Positions 37,175 to 48,037 of a DNA stretch of 64,000 nt are shown here, in pieces. The translations under genes were made by a program, and so were the position numbers. Within the stretch, counting starts at the first letter, position 1; every line of letters starts with the position of its first letter. The notes under the pieces were generated by a model that worked only from the letters and a program-made list of their open reading frames with translations, did not search any database and was not told the origin of the DNA. Origin of the DNA: Leclercia sp. LSNIH1 (GTDB taxonomy: Bacteria > Pseudomonadota > Gammaproteobacteria > Enterobacterales > Enterobacteriaceae); contig NZ_CP026167.1 in the NCBI RefSeq assembly GCF_002902985.1, positions 4,154,001-4,218,000 on the forward strand, given 5' to 3'.

Positions 37175-37835
37175 CGCCGCACTCCAGCACATAGCCCAGC
37201 CCGCGCAGGGTGGTGATCCGCACCCCGCTGCCAGTCAGTTTTTTGCGCAGGCGATGAATGTAGAGATCGAGACTCTCGGGGCTGACGTCATCATTCAGGC
37301 TAAACACCTGATCGAACAACTGCTGGCGGGAGACGGGCCGGGTGCGGCGATGCATTAGCACCTTCAGCAGTGACAGTTCACGCGGGGTGAGCGAGAGCGG
37401 CTCATCGCGCAGCAGGAAAAAACCGTCGTCGTCATACTCCAGCTCCCCAAGACGCTGGCGTTCCTGGGTTCGCCCCTCGCTTCGGCGCAGCAGGGCGCGA
37501 AGCCTGGCGTCCAGCTCCTCCAGCTCAAACGGTTTTGGCAGATAATCATCCGCCCCGGCGTTCAGGCCTTTCACCCGATCCGCCACGTTGCTGCGTGCGG
37601 TGAGAAACAGCACCGGCAAGGTCTGGCCGCGTTTTCGTAAACGGTGTACCACCTCCAGGCCGTCAAAACCGGGCATACCGATGTCCAGTATCGCCACCGC
37701 GTAGTTTTCCCCCTGCAGCAGATGATCGGCAGCGCGCCCGTCAGAAACGCAGTCTACGGCAAAGCCCTCCTGCACCAGCGCTTTCTCCAGCCAGTGAGCC
37801 AGCTCACGATTATCTTCCGCCAGTAAGAGACGCAT
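37161..37835 (-). CDS. tctD: Response regulator TctD
   Basis: A 224-residue OmpR/PhoB-type regulator. The receiver has E7-D8 and phosphorylation site D51 (VAILDIGMPGFDG), and K101-type lysine in DDYLPKPFE. The winged-helix domain shows SLTPRELSLLKVLMHRRTRPVSRQQLF and RKKLTGSGVRITTLRGLGYVL. Expected to activate tctCBA in response to tricarboxylates sensed by TctE. First gene of a tctD-tctE operon, divergent from tctC over a 149-bp gap that should contain its operator. Confidence 0.93.
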   Translation of the reverse strand: MRLLLAEDNRELAHWLEKALVQEGFAVDCVSDGRAADHLLQGENYAVAILDIGMPGFDGLEVVHRLRKRGQTLPVLFLTARSNVADRVKGLNAGADDYLPKPFELEELDARLRALLRRSEGRTQERQRLGELEYDDDGFFLLRDEPLSLTPRELSLLKVLMHRRTRPVSRQQLFDQVFSLNDDVSPESLDLYIHRLRKKLTGSGVRITTLRGLGYVLECGDEVG

Positions 37836-37883
37836 ATCACATCCTGTAAAGTTGGTGTCGCGTTGAAAGGGAAATGAAAGGTT

Positions 37884-37897
37884 ATTGTTTTAACAAT
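37884..37897. promoter_or_regulatory. Palindrome in the tctD/tctC divergent region
   Basis: ATTGTT-TT-AACAAT, 6-bp arms with a 2-nt centre, lies 49 bp from the tctD start and about 90 bp from tctC. It is a candidate operator (TctD, CRP or other); no regulator can be assigned from sequence. Confidence 0.4.
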
Positions 37898-37984
37898 CAC
37901 GCAACGGAACCGCTACAAGGTGGTTCACATAATCAGAAAAAAACCCGTACCCGTACCCCCGGATCGCCGGCGTGAGGATAAACG

Positions 37985-38965
37985 ATGAAAAAACAATCAC
38001 TTTCAACGGTTGCTGCAAGCGTATTAATGTTGAGTGCCTCTGTTGTCCAGGCCCAGGACGCCCCGTCCCGCACCGAATGTATCGCCCCGGCCAAACCGGG
38101 CGGCGGTTTTGATCTCACCTGCAAGCTGATTCAGGTCAGCCTGCTGGAGACGAAGGCCATTGAAAAACCGATGCGTGTAACCTACATGCCAGGCGGCGTG
38201 GGCGCGGTGGCCTATAACGCGATCGTCGCGCAACGACCGGCGGAAGCCGGCACGGTGGTCGCCTTCTCCGGCGGCTCGCTGCTGAACCTTTCCCAGGGCA
38301 AGTTTGGCCGCTACGGCGTGGATGACGTGCGCTGGCTGGCCACCGTCGGTACCGACTACGGCATGATCGCCGTGCGCGCAGATTCCCCGTGGAAATCCCT
38401 GAAAGATTTGCTCACCGCCATGGAAAAAGACCCTAACAGCGTGGTGATTGGTGCAGGCGCCTCCATCGGCAGCCAGGACTGGATGAAAGCCGCCCTGCTG
38501 GCGCAGCAGGCGAAAGTGGATCCGCACAAAATGCGTTACGTGGCGTTTGAGGGCGGCGGTGAACCAGTGACGGCGCTGATGGGCAACCACGTGCAGGCAG
38601 TTTCCGGTGACCTCAGTGAAATGGTGCCCTACCTGAACGGGGATAAAATCCGCGTGCTGGCGGTCTTCTCCCAAAACCGTCTGCCCGGACAGCTGGCAAA
38701 CGTGCCGACTGCAAAAGAGCAGGGTTATGACCTCGTCTGGCCGATTATCCGCGGCTTCTTTGTCGGGCCAAAAGTGACCGATGCCGAATACCAGTGGTGG
38801 GTCGACAACTTTAACAAACTGCAGCAGACAGACGAATTTAAAAAGCAGCGCGATCTGCGCGGGCTGTTTGAGTTCAACCTGAACGGTAAGCAGCTGGACG
38901 AGTATGTCAAAAAACAGGTGAATGACTACCGCGAGAAGGCAAAAGCGTTTGGCCTGGCCAAATAA
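37985..38965 (+). CDS. tctC: Tricarboxylate-binding protein TctC
   Basis: A 326-residue periplasmic receptor with signal peptide about 1-23 (LMLSASVVQAQ). It binds citrate and related tricarboxylates and delivers them to TctAB. Family features: ECIAPAKPGGGFDLTCKL, VTYMPGGVGAVAYN, IVAQRPAEAGTVVAFSGGSLLNL, and the C-terminal YREKAKAFGLAK. This is the tripartite tricarboxylate transporter (TTT) type receptor. First gene of tctCBA, 11 bp before tctB. Ribosome site GAGGAT before the ATG. Confidence 0.95.
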   Translation: MKKQSLSTVAASVLMLSASVVQAQDAPSRTECIAPAKPGGGFDLTCKLIQVSLLETKAIEKPMRVTYMPGGVGAVAYNAIVAQRPAEAGTVVAFSGGSLLNLSQGKFGRYGVDDVRWLATVGTDYGMIAVRADSPWKSLKDLLTAMEKDPNSVVIGAGASIGSQDWMKAALLAQQAKVDPHKMRYVAFEGGGEPVTALMGNHVQAVSGDLSEMVPYLNGDKIRVLAVFSQNRLPGQLANVPTAKEQGYDLVWPIIRGFFVGPKVTDAEYQWWVDNFNKLQQTDEFKKQRDLRGLFEFNLNGKQLDEYVKKQVNDYREKAKAFGLAK

Positions 38966-38976
38966 CCGGAGGCGCT

Positions 38977-39408
38977 ATGAGCGATCGCATTTTTGCCGGG
39001 ATCTGGTTGTTGCTCTGCATTGGCGGGATGTTCGTCGCCTGGCAGATCCACAGCGAATACAGCTATGAACCCGTGGGGCCCCGCCCCTTTCCAATGGGCA
39101 TTGTCGGCCTGATGCTGCTTTGCTCGGTGGCTATGCTGTTACGCCATCCGGATACCGTAGAGTGGCCGCCCAGACGCATTTTGCAGCGGCTGTTGGTAAT
39201 GGTCATTGTGCTGCTGATGTATGCCTGGGGCTTTGAATGGCTCGGCTTCCCGGTGGCGACCGCCATCCTGACGATGGTGATCGGCATGCTGTTTAACGCC
39301 AGCCTCCCTGCGGCGGGGATCTCGGGTGTGGTGATGGGCATTTTCCTGTGGTACGCCTTTGACCGCCTGCTGGATGTGACGCTGCCGCTTGGCGCCTGGC
39401 TTAATTAA
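38977..39408 (+). CDS. tctB: Small membrane subunit TctB
   Basis: A 143-residue protein with four predicted helices (GIWLLLCIGGMFVAWQI; FPMGIVGLMLLCSVAMLL; a third about 70-90; and PAAGISGVVMGIFLWYAF). TctB is the small permease subunit of the TTT system, needed with TctA. Preceded by GGAGG. Gene order C-B-A and tight spacing (11 bp on each side) agree with Salmonella. Confidence 0.92.
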   Translation: MSDRIFAGIWLLLCIGGMFVAWQIHSEYSYEPVGPRPFPMGIVGLMLLCSVAMLLRHPDTVEWPPRRILQRLLVMVIVLLMYAWGFEWLGFPVATAILTMVIGMLFNASLPAAGISGVVMGIFLWYAFDRLLDVTLPLGAWLN

Positions 39409-39419
39409 CGGAGCACGCT

Positions 39420-40934
39420 ATGGATACCTGGATTTACCTCTCACAGGGGTTCGCCGTTGCGATGACCCCGGAAAACCTGGTGATCGCCCTGATCGGCTGC
39501 TTCGTCGGGACGATCGTCGGTCTGCTGCCCGGACTTGGGCCCATCAACGGGGTCGCTATTTTGCTCCCGCTGGCGTTTGCCCTGCATCTGCCTGCGGAAT
39601 CAGCGCTGATCCTGCTGGCGACGGTCTACATCGGCTGTGAATATGGCGGCCGAATCTCGTCAATACTGCTCAACGTGCCCGGGGATGCGGCGGCCATTAT
39701 GACCGCGCTGGATGGTTACCCGATGGCGCGGCAGGGGCGCGGCGGCGTGGCGCTGTCTATTTCCGCCGTCAGTTCGTTCTTTGGCTCGCTGATTGCCATT
39801 GGCGGCATCATTCTGTTTGCGCCTGCGCTGGCCCAGTGGTCGCTGGCGTTTGGTCCGGCAGAGTATTTTGCCCTGATGGTCTTCGCCATTGCCTGTCTCG
39901 GCAGCATGATGGCGCAAAACCCACTGAAATCGTTTTTGTCTGCGCTGATTGGCTTAGGGTTAGCCACCGTCGGCGTGGATGCCAACACCGGGGTCTATCG
40001 TTTTACCTTCGACAGCGTTCACCTCTCCGACGGCGTGCAGTTTATCGTGGTCGTGATTGGTCTGTTCTCTGTCTCTGAGATCTTACTGATGCTGGAACAT
40101 ACCAGCAGCGGGCAGACGCTGGTGCGTAAAACCGGCCGGATGCTCTTTAACGCCAAAGAGGGCGCGCAGTGTATCGGTACTACGCTGCGTTCAGGGGTGA
40201 TTGGTTTCTTTGTCGGCATTCTGCCGGGTGCCGGAGCAACCATCGCCAGCGCCATCACCTACATGACGGAGAAAAAGCTCAGCGGCAACAGCGACAGCTT
40301 TGGCAAAGGCGATATTCGCGGCGTCGCCGCACCTGAGGCGGCCAACAATGCCTCGGCCTGCGGCTCGTTTATTCCCATGCTGACGCTCGGCGTACCCGGC
40401 TCCGGTACCACGGCGGTGATGATGGGGGCGCTGACGCTCTACAATATCACCCCAGGACCGGCGATGTTTACCGAACAGCCGGACATCGTCTGGGGTCTGA
40501 TTGCGGCGCTGCTGATTGCTAACGTCATGCTGCTGGTGATGAACATCCCGCTGATTGGCCTGTTCACCCGTATGTTGACCATTCCGCTGTGGTTCCTGGT
40601 CCCCGCGATCGCGGCCGTCTCGGCGGTGGGGGTGTATGCAGTACACAGCACCACCTTCGACCTGATTCTGATGGTGGTGCTGGGGGTGTTCGGCTACATC
40701 TTGCGTAAAATGCACTTCCCGATGTCGCCGCTGATTTTAGGGTTTGTGCTGGGTGAGATGCTGGAGCAGAACCTGCGCCGCGCTCTGTCCATCAGCAATG
40801 GTAATGTCTCCATTCTGTGGGACAGCAACGTGGCGAAGATCCTGCTGACGCTGGCGATTGTGGTGGTGGTCGTACCGCCGGTGCTGCGCCTGTTTCGCCG
40901 CCGTCAGCGTAAGCCGCAGCCCGATATCGGCTAA
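39420..40934 (+). CDS. tctA: Large membrane subunit TctA
   Basis: A 504-residue permease with about 12 helices. Two internally similar glycine-rich motifs characterise the family: [15 protein letters not shown] near residue 40 and [17 protein letters not shown] near residue 270. It imports citrate-type substrates with TctB using the ion gradient. Its stop codon (40932-40934) directly abuts the menE stop codon on the other strand, with no intervening base and no terminator hairpin. This end-to-end join suggests an insertion boundary, but the protein itself looks complete, ending [16 protein letters not shown]. Confidence 0.94.
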   Translation: MDTWIYLSQGFAVAMTPENLVIALIGCFVGTIVGLLPGLGPINGVAILLPLAFALHLPAESALILLATVYIGCEYGGRISSILLNVPGDAAAIMTALDGYPMARQGRGGVALSISAVSSFFGSLIAIGGIILFAPALAQWSLAFGPAEYFALMVFAIACLGSMMAQNPLKSFLSALIGLGLATVGVDANTGVYRFTFDSVHLSDGVQFIVVVIGLFSVSEILLMLEHTSSGQTLVRKTGRMLFNAKEGAQCIGTTLRSGVIGFFVGILPGAGATIASAITYMTEKKLSGNSDSFGKGDIRGVAAPEAANNASACGSFIPMLTLGVPGSGTTAVMMGALTLYNITPGPAMFTEQPDIVWGLIAALLIANVMLLVMNIPLIGLFTRMLTIPLWFLVPAIAAVSAVGVYAVHSTTFDLILMVVLGVFGYILRKMHFPMSPLILGFVLGEMLEQNLRRALSISNGNVSILWDSNVAKILLTLAIVVVVVPPVLRLFRRRQRKPQPDIG

Positions 40935-42296
40935 TTACCCTGACAGTTGGGCATTCACCCACTGTGTTAACGCCTGGCGGGAGATCTTAATCCCGCCATT
41001 TTTTAGTTCTGCTGGCAGCACCAGCCAGTGCACGGGCTGCTCAAATCGCGCCATTTTGCCCTGTACCCACTCCGGGAAGCGGGTGAAATCCGTTCCCGGT
41101 TCACACTCCACTACCGCCACCGGACGCTGACCAAATTCGGCGTCATTCAGCGGGACAATAAAGACCTGGCTGATGTGCGGATGGGTCGCGATAATCCGCT
41201 CAAGGCTCTCCGGCTGAATGCCCTCGCCTCCGCTGAAAAAGAGGTTATCCATCCGACCGAGGATCGTCAGGCGACCCTCATGCAGCTCCCCGCGATCGCG
41301 GGTGGCAAACCAGCCCTCAGAATTTGTGAGCGGCAGCAGCGCGCCGTCGCGCCAGTAGCCTGAGGCCATGCTTTGCGCCCTGATCCACACTTCACCGTTA
41401 ACAACCTGCACCTCCCTGCCCGGCAATGCGCAGCCCACGTCCGGCTCACCGTCAGCCTCTTTCGCGCAGACGGTAGAGGCAAACTCCGTCAGGCCGTAGC
41501 CACAAAACGTAGAAATACCCTGCGCGCGCGCCTGTTGCGTCAACTCAACGGGGATGGCGGCCCCGCCCAGGAGTACCGCTTTCAGCGCGATGTGCTGGTG
41601 TGTATTGAGCAGACGCCAGAGCTGGGTTGGCACCAGCGAGGCATGGGTACACCCCTGCAAGGCCTGCTCCAGCGGCTGCTTCTCGCGCACGGTTAAGCGC
41701 GCGCCGGCCTGCAGCCAGCGCCATAAGATCCCCTGCCCGGAGACATGAAACAGCGGCAGCGAAAGCAGCCAGTCATCATCCTCGCCGTAGGGCATCAGCG
41801 CGAGGACACCCTCAGCGCTGGCAAGATGCGCCCCGCAGGTATGAACGGCCGCTTTCGGCAGCCCGGTAGAGCCGGAGGTGAGCGTCATTGAGGCCAGCCG
41901 CTCAGGCTGCCATGCCACGCTGTATTCGCCAGACTGTGCATGCATGCCAAGCGCGGCGAGTCCCTCATAGTGACCATCCAGCACCAGCGCAAAACGCAGC
42001 GTCATTTGCAGAAGCAATACCTCCAGCAGTGGGCGCGGGAGCTGGGGGTTAACGGGAAGAATACGCGCGCCGCACTGGAGCAGCGCCAGCCATGCCAGCA
42101 GGGTCTGCGGGTGATTATGGGCAAGCAGCAGCACGCCGTCACCCGCCTCCACGCCCTGCTGATGAAACCCTGCAGCCAGATTGTCGATGCGGGTGCAGAG
42201 CTGTTGCCAGCTCAGCACCTCGTCGTTGAGACGCAGAGCCGGTTTATCAGCACGCTGCTCGCGCCAGTGCCGCCACGGCCAGTCACTAAAACTCAT
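40935..42296 (-). CDS. menE: o-Succinylbenzoate-CoA ligase MenE
   Basis: A 453-residue acyl-CoA synthetase that activates OSB with CoA and ATP in menaquinone synthesis. The P-loop is [17 protein letters not shown], followed by [49 protein letters not shown] (hinge), and the C-terminal lysine in GGIKISRQ. Last gene of menFDHBCE; its start overlaps menC by 4 nt. In E. coli pmrD/arn genes lie beyond its 3' end; here it meets tctA directly. Confidence 0.95.
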   Translation of the reverse strand: MSFSDWPWRHWREQRADKPALRLNDEVLSWQQLCTRIDNLAAGFHQQGVEAGDGVLLLAHNHPQTLLAWLALLQCGARILPVNPQLPRPLLEVLLLQMTLRFALVLDGHYEGLAALGMHAQSGEYSVAWQPERLASMTLTSGSTGLPKAAVHTCGAHLASAEGVLALMPYGEDDDWLLSLPLFHVSGQGILWRWLQAGARLTVREKQPLEQALQGCTHASLVPTQLWRLLNTHQHIALKAVLLGGAAIPVELTQQARAQGISTFCGYGLTEFASTVCAKEADGEPDVGCALPGREVQVVNGEVWIRAQSMASGYWRDGALLPLTNSEGWFATRDRGELHEGRLTILGRMDNLFFSGGEGIQPESLERIIATHPHISQVFIVPLNDAEFGQRPVAVVECEPGTDFTRFPEWVQGKMARFEQPVHWLVLPAELKNGGIKISRQALTQWVNAQLSG

Positions 42297-43258
42297 TGCA
42301 ACGGCTCCAGCGCCTCAACGCCCGCGCACGGCAGGGCGCTACCCGGCCACGGGCGAATAAGCTGGGTTTGCATCAGGTTTAACGTATCCAGCCCCGGGAT
42401 GGTGTCGGGCGTTAACCAGGCGGCAATACGCGCCAGCTGCGTTAGCCCAAGGCTGGATTCGATGGAGGAGCTGATCACCGCCGTCAGCCCTGCGCTATGC
42501 GCTGCCGCCACCTGGGCACGCACCTTCGCCAGACTGCCCGTTAGCGTCGGTTTTATGACCACGGCGCTGACGCCCGGCTCGGCGGTAAAGGCAAAGTCCG
42601 CCTCGCGCAGGCTTTCGTCCCAGGCGATGGCTATGCCGGTTTCGCGGGCAAAGGCGCGTGAATCCTCACGGGTTTTGCACGGCTCTTCCAGAAAAGCGAT
42701 GCGACTGCGGTACGCCGGATTGACGTACTTCGCGAACTGCTGCGCCTTAAGCGGCGTCCAGGCGCGGTTGGCATCGAGACGCAGACGCAGATCGGGGATT
42801 GCCTCCAGCAAGAGGTTAGCGACCATGCCGTCGCGTACCGCTTCGTAAAGACCGACTTTGATTTTCACCACTTTCTCGCCGGGCATAGCGCTGAGCAGTG
42901 CAAACAGCTCATCCGGATCGCCGGTACAGAGCGGCGCGGCACGGTAATCGGCCTTATCAGGCAGGCTGCCGTCGAGCTCTGCGAGCGCACAGCTGATGCC
43001 GAACGCGGCGGAAGGGACGTCGGGCTGCGGCGGATTCAGGCCTGTACGCCATTCCTCTACCCATGCCACCAGCGCAGCCTGCGCCTCCTCCAGCGACTCC
43101 AGGCTAAAGCCCGGCAGAGGCGAAATCTCGCCCCAGCCCTGCCCTTCGCCCTGCTGCAGTTGCACGAAGAAACCATCACGGGTTTTTAACCGCCGTTCAC
43201 GCAGCACCACGCCCGCGTCCATCGGTATCTGCCAGCGGTAAACCTGCGCGCTGCGCAT
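42293..43258 (-). CDS. menC: o-Succinylbenzoate synthase MenC
   Basis: A 321-residue enolase-superfamily dehydratase converting SHCHC to o-succinylbenzoate. The catalytic KxK pair is in [11 protein letters not shown] (second lysine near 133), metal ligands in [16 protein letters not shown] and AWDESLR, and the second lysine in VIKPTL. Start is the ATG at 43258, overlapping the menB stop by 1 nt; its end overlaps menE by 4 nt. Length is normal. Confidence 0.95.
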   Translation of the reverse strand: MRSAQVYRWQIPMDAGVVLRERRLKTRDGFFVQLQQGEGQGWGEISPLPGFSLESLEEAQAALVAWVEEWRTGLNPPQPDVPSAAFGISCALAELDGSLPDKADYRAAPLCTGDPDELFALLSAMPGEKVVKIKVGLYEAVRDGMVANLLLEAIPDLRLRLDANRAWTPLKAQQFAKYVNPAYRSRIAFLEEPCKTREDSRAFARETGIAIAWDESLREADFAFTAEPGVSAVVIKPTLTGSLAKVRAQVAAAHSAGLTAVISSSIESSLGLTQLARIAAWLTPDTIPGLDTLNLMQTQLIRPWPGSALPCAGVEALEPLQ

Positions 43259-44115
43259 TACGGGTTCCGTTTGTATTTGCTGAAGTCCGGCTGGCGCTTC
43301 TCGTTAAACGCGTTGCGTCCTTCCTGACCCTCTTCAGTCATGTAGAAGAGCATGGTGGCGTTACCCGCCAGCTCCTGCAGACCGGCCTGGCCGTCGCAGT
43401 CGGCGTTCAGGGCCGCTTTCAGGCAGCGCAGCGCCATCGGACTGTTCTGCAGCATTTCACGACACCAACGCACGGTCTCTTTTTCGAGGTCGGCAATCGG
43501 CACCACGGTGTTCACCAAGCCCATATCCAGTGCTTCCTGAGCGTTATACTGGCGGCAGAGGAACCAGATTTCACGCGCCTTTTTCTGACCGACAATGCGC
43601 GCCATGTAAGAGGCACCCCAGCCGCCGTCGAAGGAGCCGACTTTTGGTCCGGTCTGGCCGAAGATGGCGTTCTCTGCGGCAATGGTCAGATCGCACATCA
43701 TATGCAGCACGTGACCACCGCCGATGGAGTAGCCCGCCACCATTGCGACAACCGGTTTCGGGCAGGTGCGGATCTGACGCTGGAAGTCGAGCACGTTCAG
43801 GTGATGGGTACCCGCATCGTCCTGGTATCCGCCGTAGTCACCGCGTACTTTCTGATCGCCACCGGAGCAGAACGCTTTTTCACCTTCCCCGGTCAGGACG
43901 ATAACGCCGATGTTGTCGTCATAGCGCGCATCCGCCAGGGCCTGAATCATCTCTTTGACGGTTAACGGGCGAAACGCGTTACGCACCTCTGGACGGTTAA
44001 TGGTGATTTTGGCGATGCCGTCAGTGGACTTGTGGTAGCGAATGTCGGTATAGCCTTCGGAGCAGTCCAGCCATTCCACCGGTGCATAGAGCATGTTTTC
44101 ATCAGGGTAGATCAT
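43258..44115 (-). CDS. menB: 1,4-Dihydroxy-2-naphthoyl-CoA synthase MenB
   Basis: A 285-residue crotonase-fold enzyme that closes the naphthoquinol ring from OSB-CoA. Diagnostic stretches: [42 protein letters not shown] (oxyanion and active-site Asp region), [39 protein letters not shown] and the C-terminal tyrosine/Lys tail [12 protein letters not shown]. Length equals E. coli MenB. Coupled to menH (4-nt overlap) and menC (1 nt). Confidence 0.97.
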   Translation of the reverse strand: MIYPDENMLYAPVEWLDCSEGYTDIRYHKSTDGIAKITINRPEVRNAFRPLTVKEMIQALADARYDDNIGVIVLTGEGEKAFCSGGDQKVRGDYGGYQDDAGTHHLNVLDFQRQIRTCPKPVVAMVAGYSIGGGHVLHMMCDLTIAAENAIFGQTGPKVGSFDGGWGASYMARIVGQKKAREIWFLCRQYNAQEALDMGLVNTVVPIADLEKETVRWCREMLQNSPMALRCLKAALNADCDGQAGLQELAGNATMLFYMTEEGQEGRNAFNEKRQPDFSKYKRNP

Positions 44116-44888
44116 AGAGTGTCCTTAATTGAAAGAGGGAGTATCTGGGCCAGACGCTCAGCCACCGCAGCGGGGTTTTCCCGATGGGCGTTATGTCCGG
44201 CGTGAGGAATTTCATGGCGGGTGGCGGTAAGCTGCCGGGCAATATCCCGAAACTTAGGGTCCTGTTCGCCATAGAGATAGAAAAAAGGAAGTGCGCACGA
44301 GGCGAGCTCAGGGCGTAAATCGGCTTGTTCGGCAAGCGACGTCGCCTGGAGCATGGCGGCCAGAGCTGGACCATTATTCTGGCTACGCAGGGCGACAAGC
44401 TGTTCGCGCTGCGCGGGGGTTAGCGAGGCAAATACCGGCTGCTGATACCAGTCGTCAAATACCGACGCCAGAGGTTCATGGCGCAAGCGTGCCGCCCACT
44501 GCGCATCGGAGGCGCGACGGCTCGTCCGCGCGTGTTCATCGCTCAACCCCGGATGCGCCCCCTCCACAATCAGCCCCTGTAGCCCCCCGGGCCGCTGGCA
44601 GGCGTGATACATCGCAATGCGGCCGCCGAGGGAGTACCCCACCAGCCAGTAATTTAGTATGTTGTAACTAATCAGAGTGCGATTGAGCAAGCCGTTGAGA
44701 TGATGGAAATCACTCACCACAATGGAGGCCGACTCTCCGTGTCCCGGGAGATCGAGATAGAGGCGGGAATAATCGCTCAGGCGCTCCCCTGACACCTGCC
44801 ATTCGCGGCAATCGCCGGAAAAACCGTGCAGGAAAACCAGCCAGGGTTTATCCGGCTGACCTTTACGCTGGGTTCCCGCGAGGATCAT
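44112..44888 (-). CDS. menH: SHCHC synthase MenH
   Basis: A 258-residue alpha/beta hydrolase that eliminates pyruvate from SEPHCHC. Nucleophile elbow [11 protein letters not shown] (Ser near 86), oxyanion stretch [15 protein letters not shown], and catalytic histidine in [13 protein letters not shown]. The ATG at 44888 overlaps the menD stop by 4 nt and fits the family start (MIL...); the frame is open 32 codons further but that lies within menD. It diverges more from E. coli MenH than its neighbours do, which is usual for this gene. Confidence 0.95.
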   Translation of the reverse strand: MILAGTQRKGQPDKPWLVFLHGFSGDCREWQVSGERLSDYSRLYLDLPGHGESASIVVSDFHHLNGLLNRTLISYNILNYWLVGYSLGGRIAMYHACQRPGGLQGLIVEGAHPGLSDEHARTSRRASDAQWAARLRHEPLASVFDDWYQQPVFASLTPAQREQLVALRSQNNGPALAAMLQATSLAEQADLRPELASCALPFFYLYGEQDPKFRDIARQLTATRHEIPHAGHNAHRENPAAVAERLAQILPLSIKDTL

Positions 44889-46555
44889 AGATGGCTTACC
44901 TGCGCCAGCAGGTTTTGCAGCATCTGCGCCCCGTCGCTGTCGTTTACCACCACCTCGATTAGCGTGGTGCCGGGTTTGCTCCACGCCGTGCTGAGCGCGC
45001 TCTCCAGCTCCGCCCAGTTTTCCGGGCGCTGATACTTGAGGCTGAACATCGCCGCCGCATGTTCAAACTGCACGTTCTGCGGCATCAGATAAAAGCGTTC
45101 CCGTTCGCTCTGCGGCGTCGGCAACAGGGAGAAAATCTGGCCGCCATTGTTGTTGATCACCAGCAGCACAAAGGGCGCCGAAGCCTGACGAAGCAGCGCC
45201 AGCGCGTTCAGATCGTACAGCGCCGAGAGATCGCCGACGATCGCCAGCGTCGAACGGGCATTCGCGCGCTGAACCCCTGCTGCGGTTGAAATCAGCCCGT
45301 CGATACCGCTGGCGCCACGGTTACTGAATACCGGGTAGCCCGCCGGCAGGCGGGAGAAAGCGTCAATCAGACGCACCACCAGGCTGTTGCCCACAAACAA
45401 CTGCCCCTGTTCGGGCAGATAGCGATGGATGCGGTGGGCCAGCTGCGCTTCACCGAATGCGTCGCTGTGTTGCGCCGTCAGTTCCCAGGCCTGGCGAGAG
45501 AGTTCAGGAATGTCGGTTGCCCAGGGGGCACGTTTTTCCGCCGGATGCAGCTCCAGCCACTCGGCCACGCTGGATACCAACCGACGGCCACGATGGTGCG
45601 CGGGATCCAGCCGCCCTTCGCGGGAATCGACCAGCCAGTACTCTTCCGGCCTGCAGGTGGCCTGCCACTGCAGAAGACGTTTACCCGTCAGGCTGCCGCC
45701 AAGCTGCACCACAATCTGCGCCTGCTCCAGTTCGGTCACGGCTCTGGCGTTGCCGAGCCAGAGATCCGCGCACGGCAGCGGCTGGCCGGTCTGGGAGAGC
45801 ACGTCGCCAATCAGCGGCCAGCCAAGCCGTTGCGCCCACTGCGCTACCTGCTTGCCTTCCTCGGCGCTCATCCTGCCCGCGATGACCACACCGCGTTTCT
45901 GCCGCCAGAAGAACCAGTCGCGCTGTTGGGGGCTTGAAAGCGCCGCCGGAGCGCGCAGCCAGGGTTTATCGCTCTGCCACCAGTCGCCCAGCGCCTGCTG
46001 CCACTCAAGATCGGTATCATCCATTTCGCCATACAGCGGCTCGGCAAACGGACAGTTGATGTGCAGCGCCCCGGCACGCAGTCCGCCCAGGGCGTTATCC
46101 ACCGTCGAAACCAGCCAGCGGGCGGGAATATCGCGGGTCGGACGCGGCAGCGACAGGGTTTCTGTCGGATGGGTGGCAAAAATCCCCGACTGGCGAATGG
46201 CCTGATTGGCGCCGCAGTCGATCAGCTCCGGAGGACGATCTGCCGTCAGCAGCACCAGTTTTTCACCGGTCAGACCGGCTTCGATCAATGCGGGATAGAG
46301 GTTAGCCACCGCCGTGCCGGAGGTCACAATCACCGCCACCGGCTCATGGCTGGCTTTTGCCAGCCCCAGCGCCAGATGGCCGAGACCGCGCTCATCAAAA
46401 TGGGTGTGATGAATAAAGGCGCGGTTTTCGGCGGCGGCCAGGGTCAACGGCGTTGAGCGCGAGCCGGGCGCAATGCAAACATGCCTGACGCCATGGCGGG
46501 TCAGGGCTTCAAGGATCACCGCCGCCCAGCGCCGGTTAAAGGAACTCACTGACAT
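44885..46555 (-). CDS. menD: SEPHCHC synthase MenD
   Basis: A 556-residue ThDP enzyme adding 2-oxoglutarate-derived succinic semialdehyde to isochorismate, the first committed step of menaquinone synthesis. Glu in [14 protein letters not shown] activates ThDP; the ThDP motif runs from [12 protein letters not shown] to [12 protein letters not shown]. Arginines for isochorismate binding lie in [10 protein letters not shown] and QSERERFYL. The ATG at 46555 gives exactly the E. coli length; a TTG 18 nt upstream is in frame. It follows menF by 88 bp, so it may have some separate control. Confidence 0.96.
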   Translation of the reverse strand: MSVSSFNRRWAAVILEALTRHGVRHVCIAPGSRSTPLTLAAAENRAFIHHTHFDERGLGHLALGLAKASHEPVAVIVTSGTAVANLYPALIEAGLTGEKLVLLTADRPPELIDCGANQAIRQSGIFATHPTETLSLPRPTRDIPARWLVSTVDNALGGLRAGALHINCPFAEPLYGEMDDTDLEWQQALGDWWQSDKPWLRAPAALSSPQQRDWFFWRQKRGVVIAGRMSAEEGKQVAQWAQRLGWPLIGDVLSQTGQPLPCADLWLGNARAVTELEQAQIVVQLGGSLTGKRLLQWQATCRPEEYWLVDSREGRLDPAHHRGRRLVSSVAEWLELHPAEKRAPWATDIPELSRQAWELTAQHSDAFGEAQLAHRIHRYLPEQGQLFVGNSLVVRLIDAFSRLPAGYPVFSNRGASGIDGLISTAAGVQRANARSTLAIVGDLSALYDLNALALLRQASAPFVLLVINNNGGQIFSLLPTPQSERERFYLMPQNVQFEHAAAMFSLKYQRPENWAELESALSTAWSKPGTTLIEVVVNDSDGAQMLQNLLAQVSHL

Positions 46556-46643
46556 GGAATTGTCCGGTATCAATATTGCGACGTAGTATAAATAATAGAG
46601 AAAGATGTAATTTTGATATGAATCGGGAATGTATGACTCAGTA

Positions 46644-47939
46644 TTAATCCTTTAGGAGCAGAGAGCGCAGCCCGGCTGCTTTATTTTCAATCTCCTGCCA
46701 CTCCTGATCGGGGTCAGAACCGCTGACGATCCCCGCCCCGGCATACAGGCGAACACAGCTCTCCTCAACGCTTGCCGAACGCAGCGCCACGCAGAACTCG
46801 CTTTGTGCTAACGAGAGATACCCGGCGGAACCGGCATACCACTCCCGGTCGAAGGGTTCATTGTGGGCGATGAAATCCCACGCCGCCTGGCGCGGCAGAC
46901 CGGCAACGGCCGCGGTAGGCTGCAGGCGCAGCAGGCACTGTTCATCGTCCGGCTGTTGCAGCGCGGTCCAGATGCAGCGGCGTAAATGCTGAACCTTCCG
47001 CAAGCGCACGATTTGCGGCGGGAGGACATCAAGCACCCCGTTTTCCCGCTGCAGGCGCTGGCAGATGTCCTCAACCACCAGCATATTTTCCCGCTGGTTT
47101 TTATCGTCGGTCATCAGCCAGTTACCCAGCCGTGCGGCATGGGCATCGTCCGGATGGCTGGCAACGGTACCGGCCAGCGCTTCGGTGCGCAGCAGCAAAC
47201 CGCGCCGCCGCCACAGCCGTTCCGGCGATGAGCCGAGAAACGCCCGGCTGGCATCAGGGCGCATAAAGAAGTGATAGCACTGGAAGTTGACCTGCCGGCT
47301 GGCCGCCATCAGCGCGGCGGGGTTTACCGCCTCGTTAAACTGCAAATCTGTCGCCCGGGCCAGCACCACTTTATCGAATGCCCCCCGGCCGATAGCCTCT
47401 GTCGCCCGGGTAATCAGCTGAAGCCAGCTGGCCCGGTCAGGGAGATGCGTTTCGCTCACCACCGCCTGCGTGACCGGGGCGACAGGCTGGCTCTCCGCCA
47501 AAGTCTGCATAAACTCCCGCGCGCGCTGGGCCTCCGCTTTCAGGGAGGTGTCGCTCCAGAGCACCAGGCGCAACGTTGCGGTCCCGCCGAAGCGCTGCCA
47601 CAAAAGGCGCGGCAGGAACAGGCTGCCCTGCTTTGGATCGAAGGCATTAACGCCCACCACTCTCAGGTCGGGTGCGTGTGGATAACGGTTTAAAAACTGA
47701 CGGGCAACGGATAACGAGGAGAAATGCGTTATCGCTCCGAGAGCAGCATACTCTTCGTCGCCATTGCGCTGCTGCCAGTAGAACTGCGGGTAGATGTGCT
47801 GGGCATTCAGCCAGCCGAGCGGATCAAACGCGTCGTTGAGGGCAAAGGAGACATCGAGATAATGCAGGCCTGGGGTATCGGGAAAATCGTCAGCTAATTG
47901 TTGGCAAAGGCCTTTCAGCGCGGTGGAAATCGAGTGCAC
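46644..47939 (-). CDS. menF: Isochorismate synthase MenF
   Basis: A 431-residue chorismate-utilising enzyme making isochorismate. The start is GTG with GGGAG 8 nt before it. The C-terminal domain has the family motifs [14 protein letters not shown] (catalytic lysine), [22 protein letters not shown], and [18 protein letters not shown] (Mg2+ glutamates). The N-terminal domain is more variable. First gene of the men operon; a palindrome-flanked -10 lies 30 bp upstream. Same length as E. coli MenF. Confidence 0.96.
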   Translation of the reverse strand: MHSISTALKGLCQQLADDFPDTPGLHYLDVSFALNDAFDPLGWLNAQHIYPQFYWQQRNGDEEYAALGAITHFSSLSVARQFLNRYPHAPDLRVVGVNAFDPKQGSLFLPRLLWQRFGGTATLRLVLWSDTSLKAEAQRAREFMQTLAESQPVAPVTQAVVSETHLPDRASWLQLITRATEAIGRGAFDKVVLARATDLQFNEAVNPAALMAASRQVNFQCYHFFMRPDASRAFLGSSPERLWRRRGLLLRTEALAGTVASHPDDAHAARLGNWLMTDDKNQRENMLVVEDICQRLQRENGVLDVLPPQIVRLRKVQHLRRCIWTALQQPDDEQCLLRLQPTAAVAGLPRQAAWDFIAHNEPFDREWYAGSAGYLSLAQSEFCVALRSASVEESCVRLYAGAGIVSGSDPDQEWQEIENKAAGLRSLLLKD

Positions 47940-47968
47940 GCGAACTTCTCCCAGCTCAAAAACCTCAC

Positions 47969-48004
47969 ATTATAAGGGGTACTAAACAGAAAAAGCAGTA
48001 CCCC
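47969..48004 (-). promoter_or_regulatory. menF promoter with an inverted repeat
   Basis: A consensus -10 TATAAT reads on the minus strand at 47974-47969, 30 bp before the menF GTG. Just upstream, GGGGTACT and AGTACCCC (48004-47997 and 47983-47976 on that strand) are perfect 8-bp arms with 21-bp centre-to-centre spacing, two helical turns. This may be an operator over the -35 region, or an elaB 3' hairpin, though it has no T run. Confidence 0.55.
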
Positions 48005-48037
48005 GAGTTGGCAGGGAGAAGCGTTCGTGCTGTGTTG

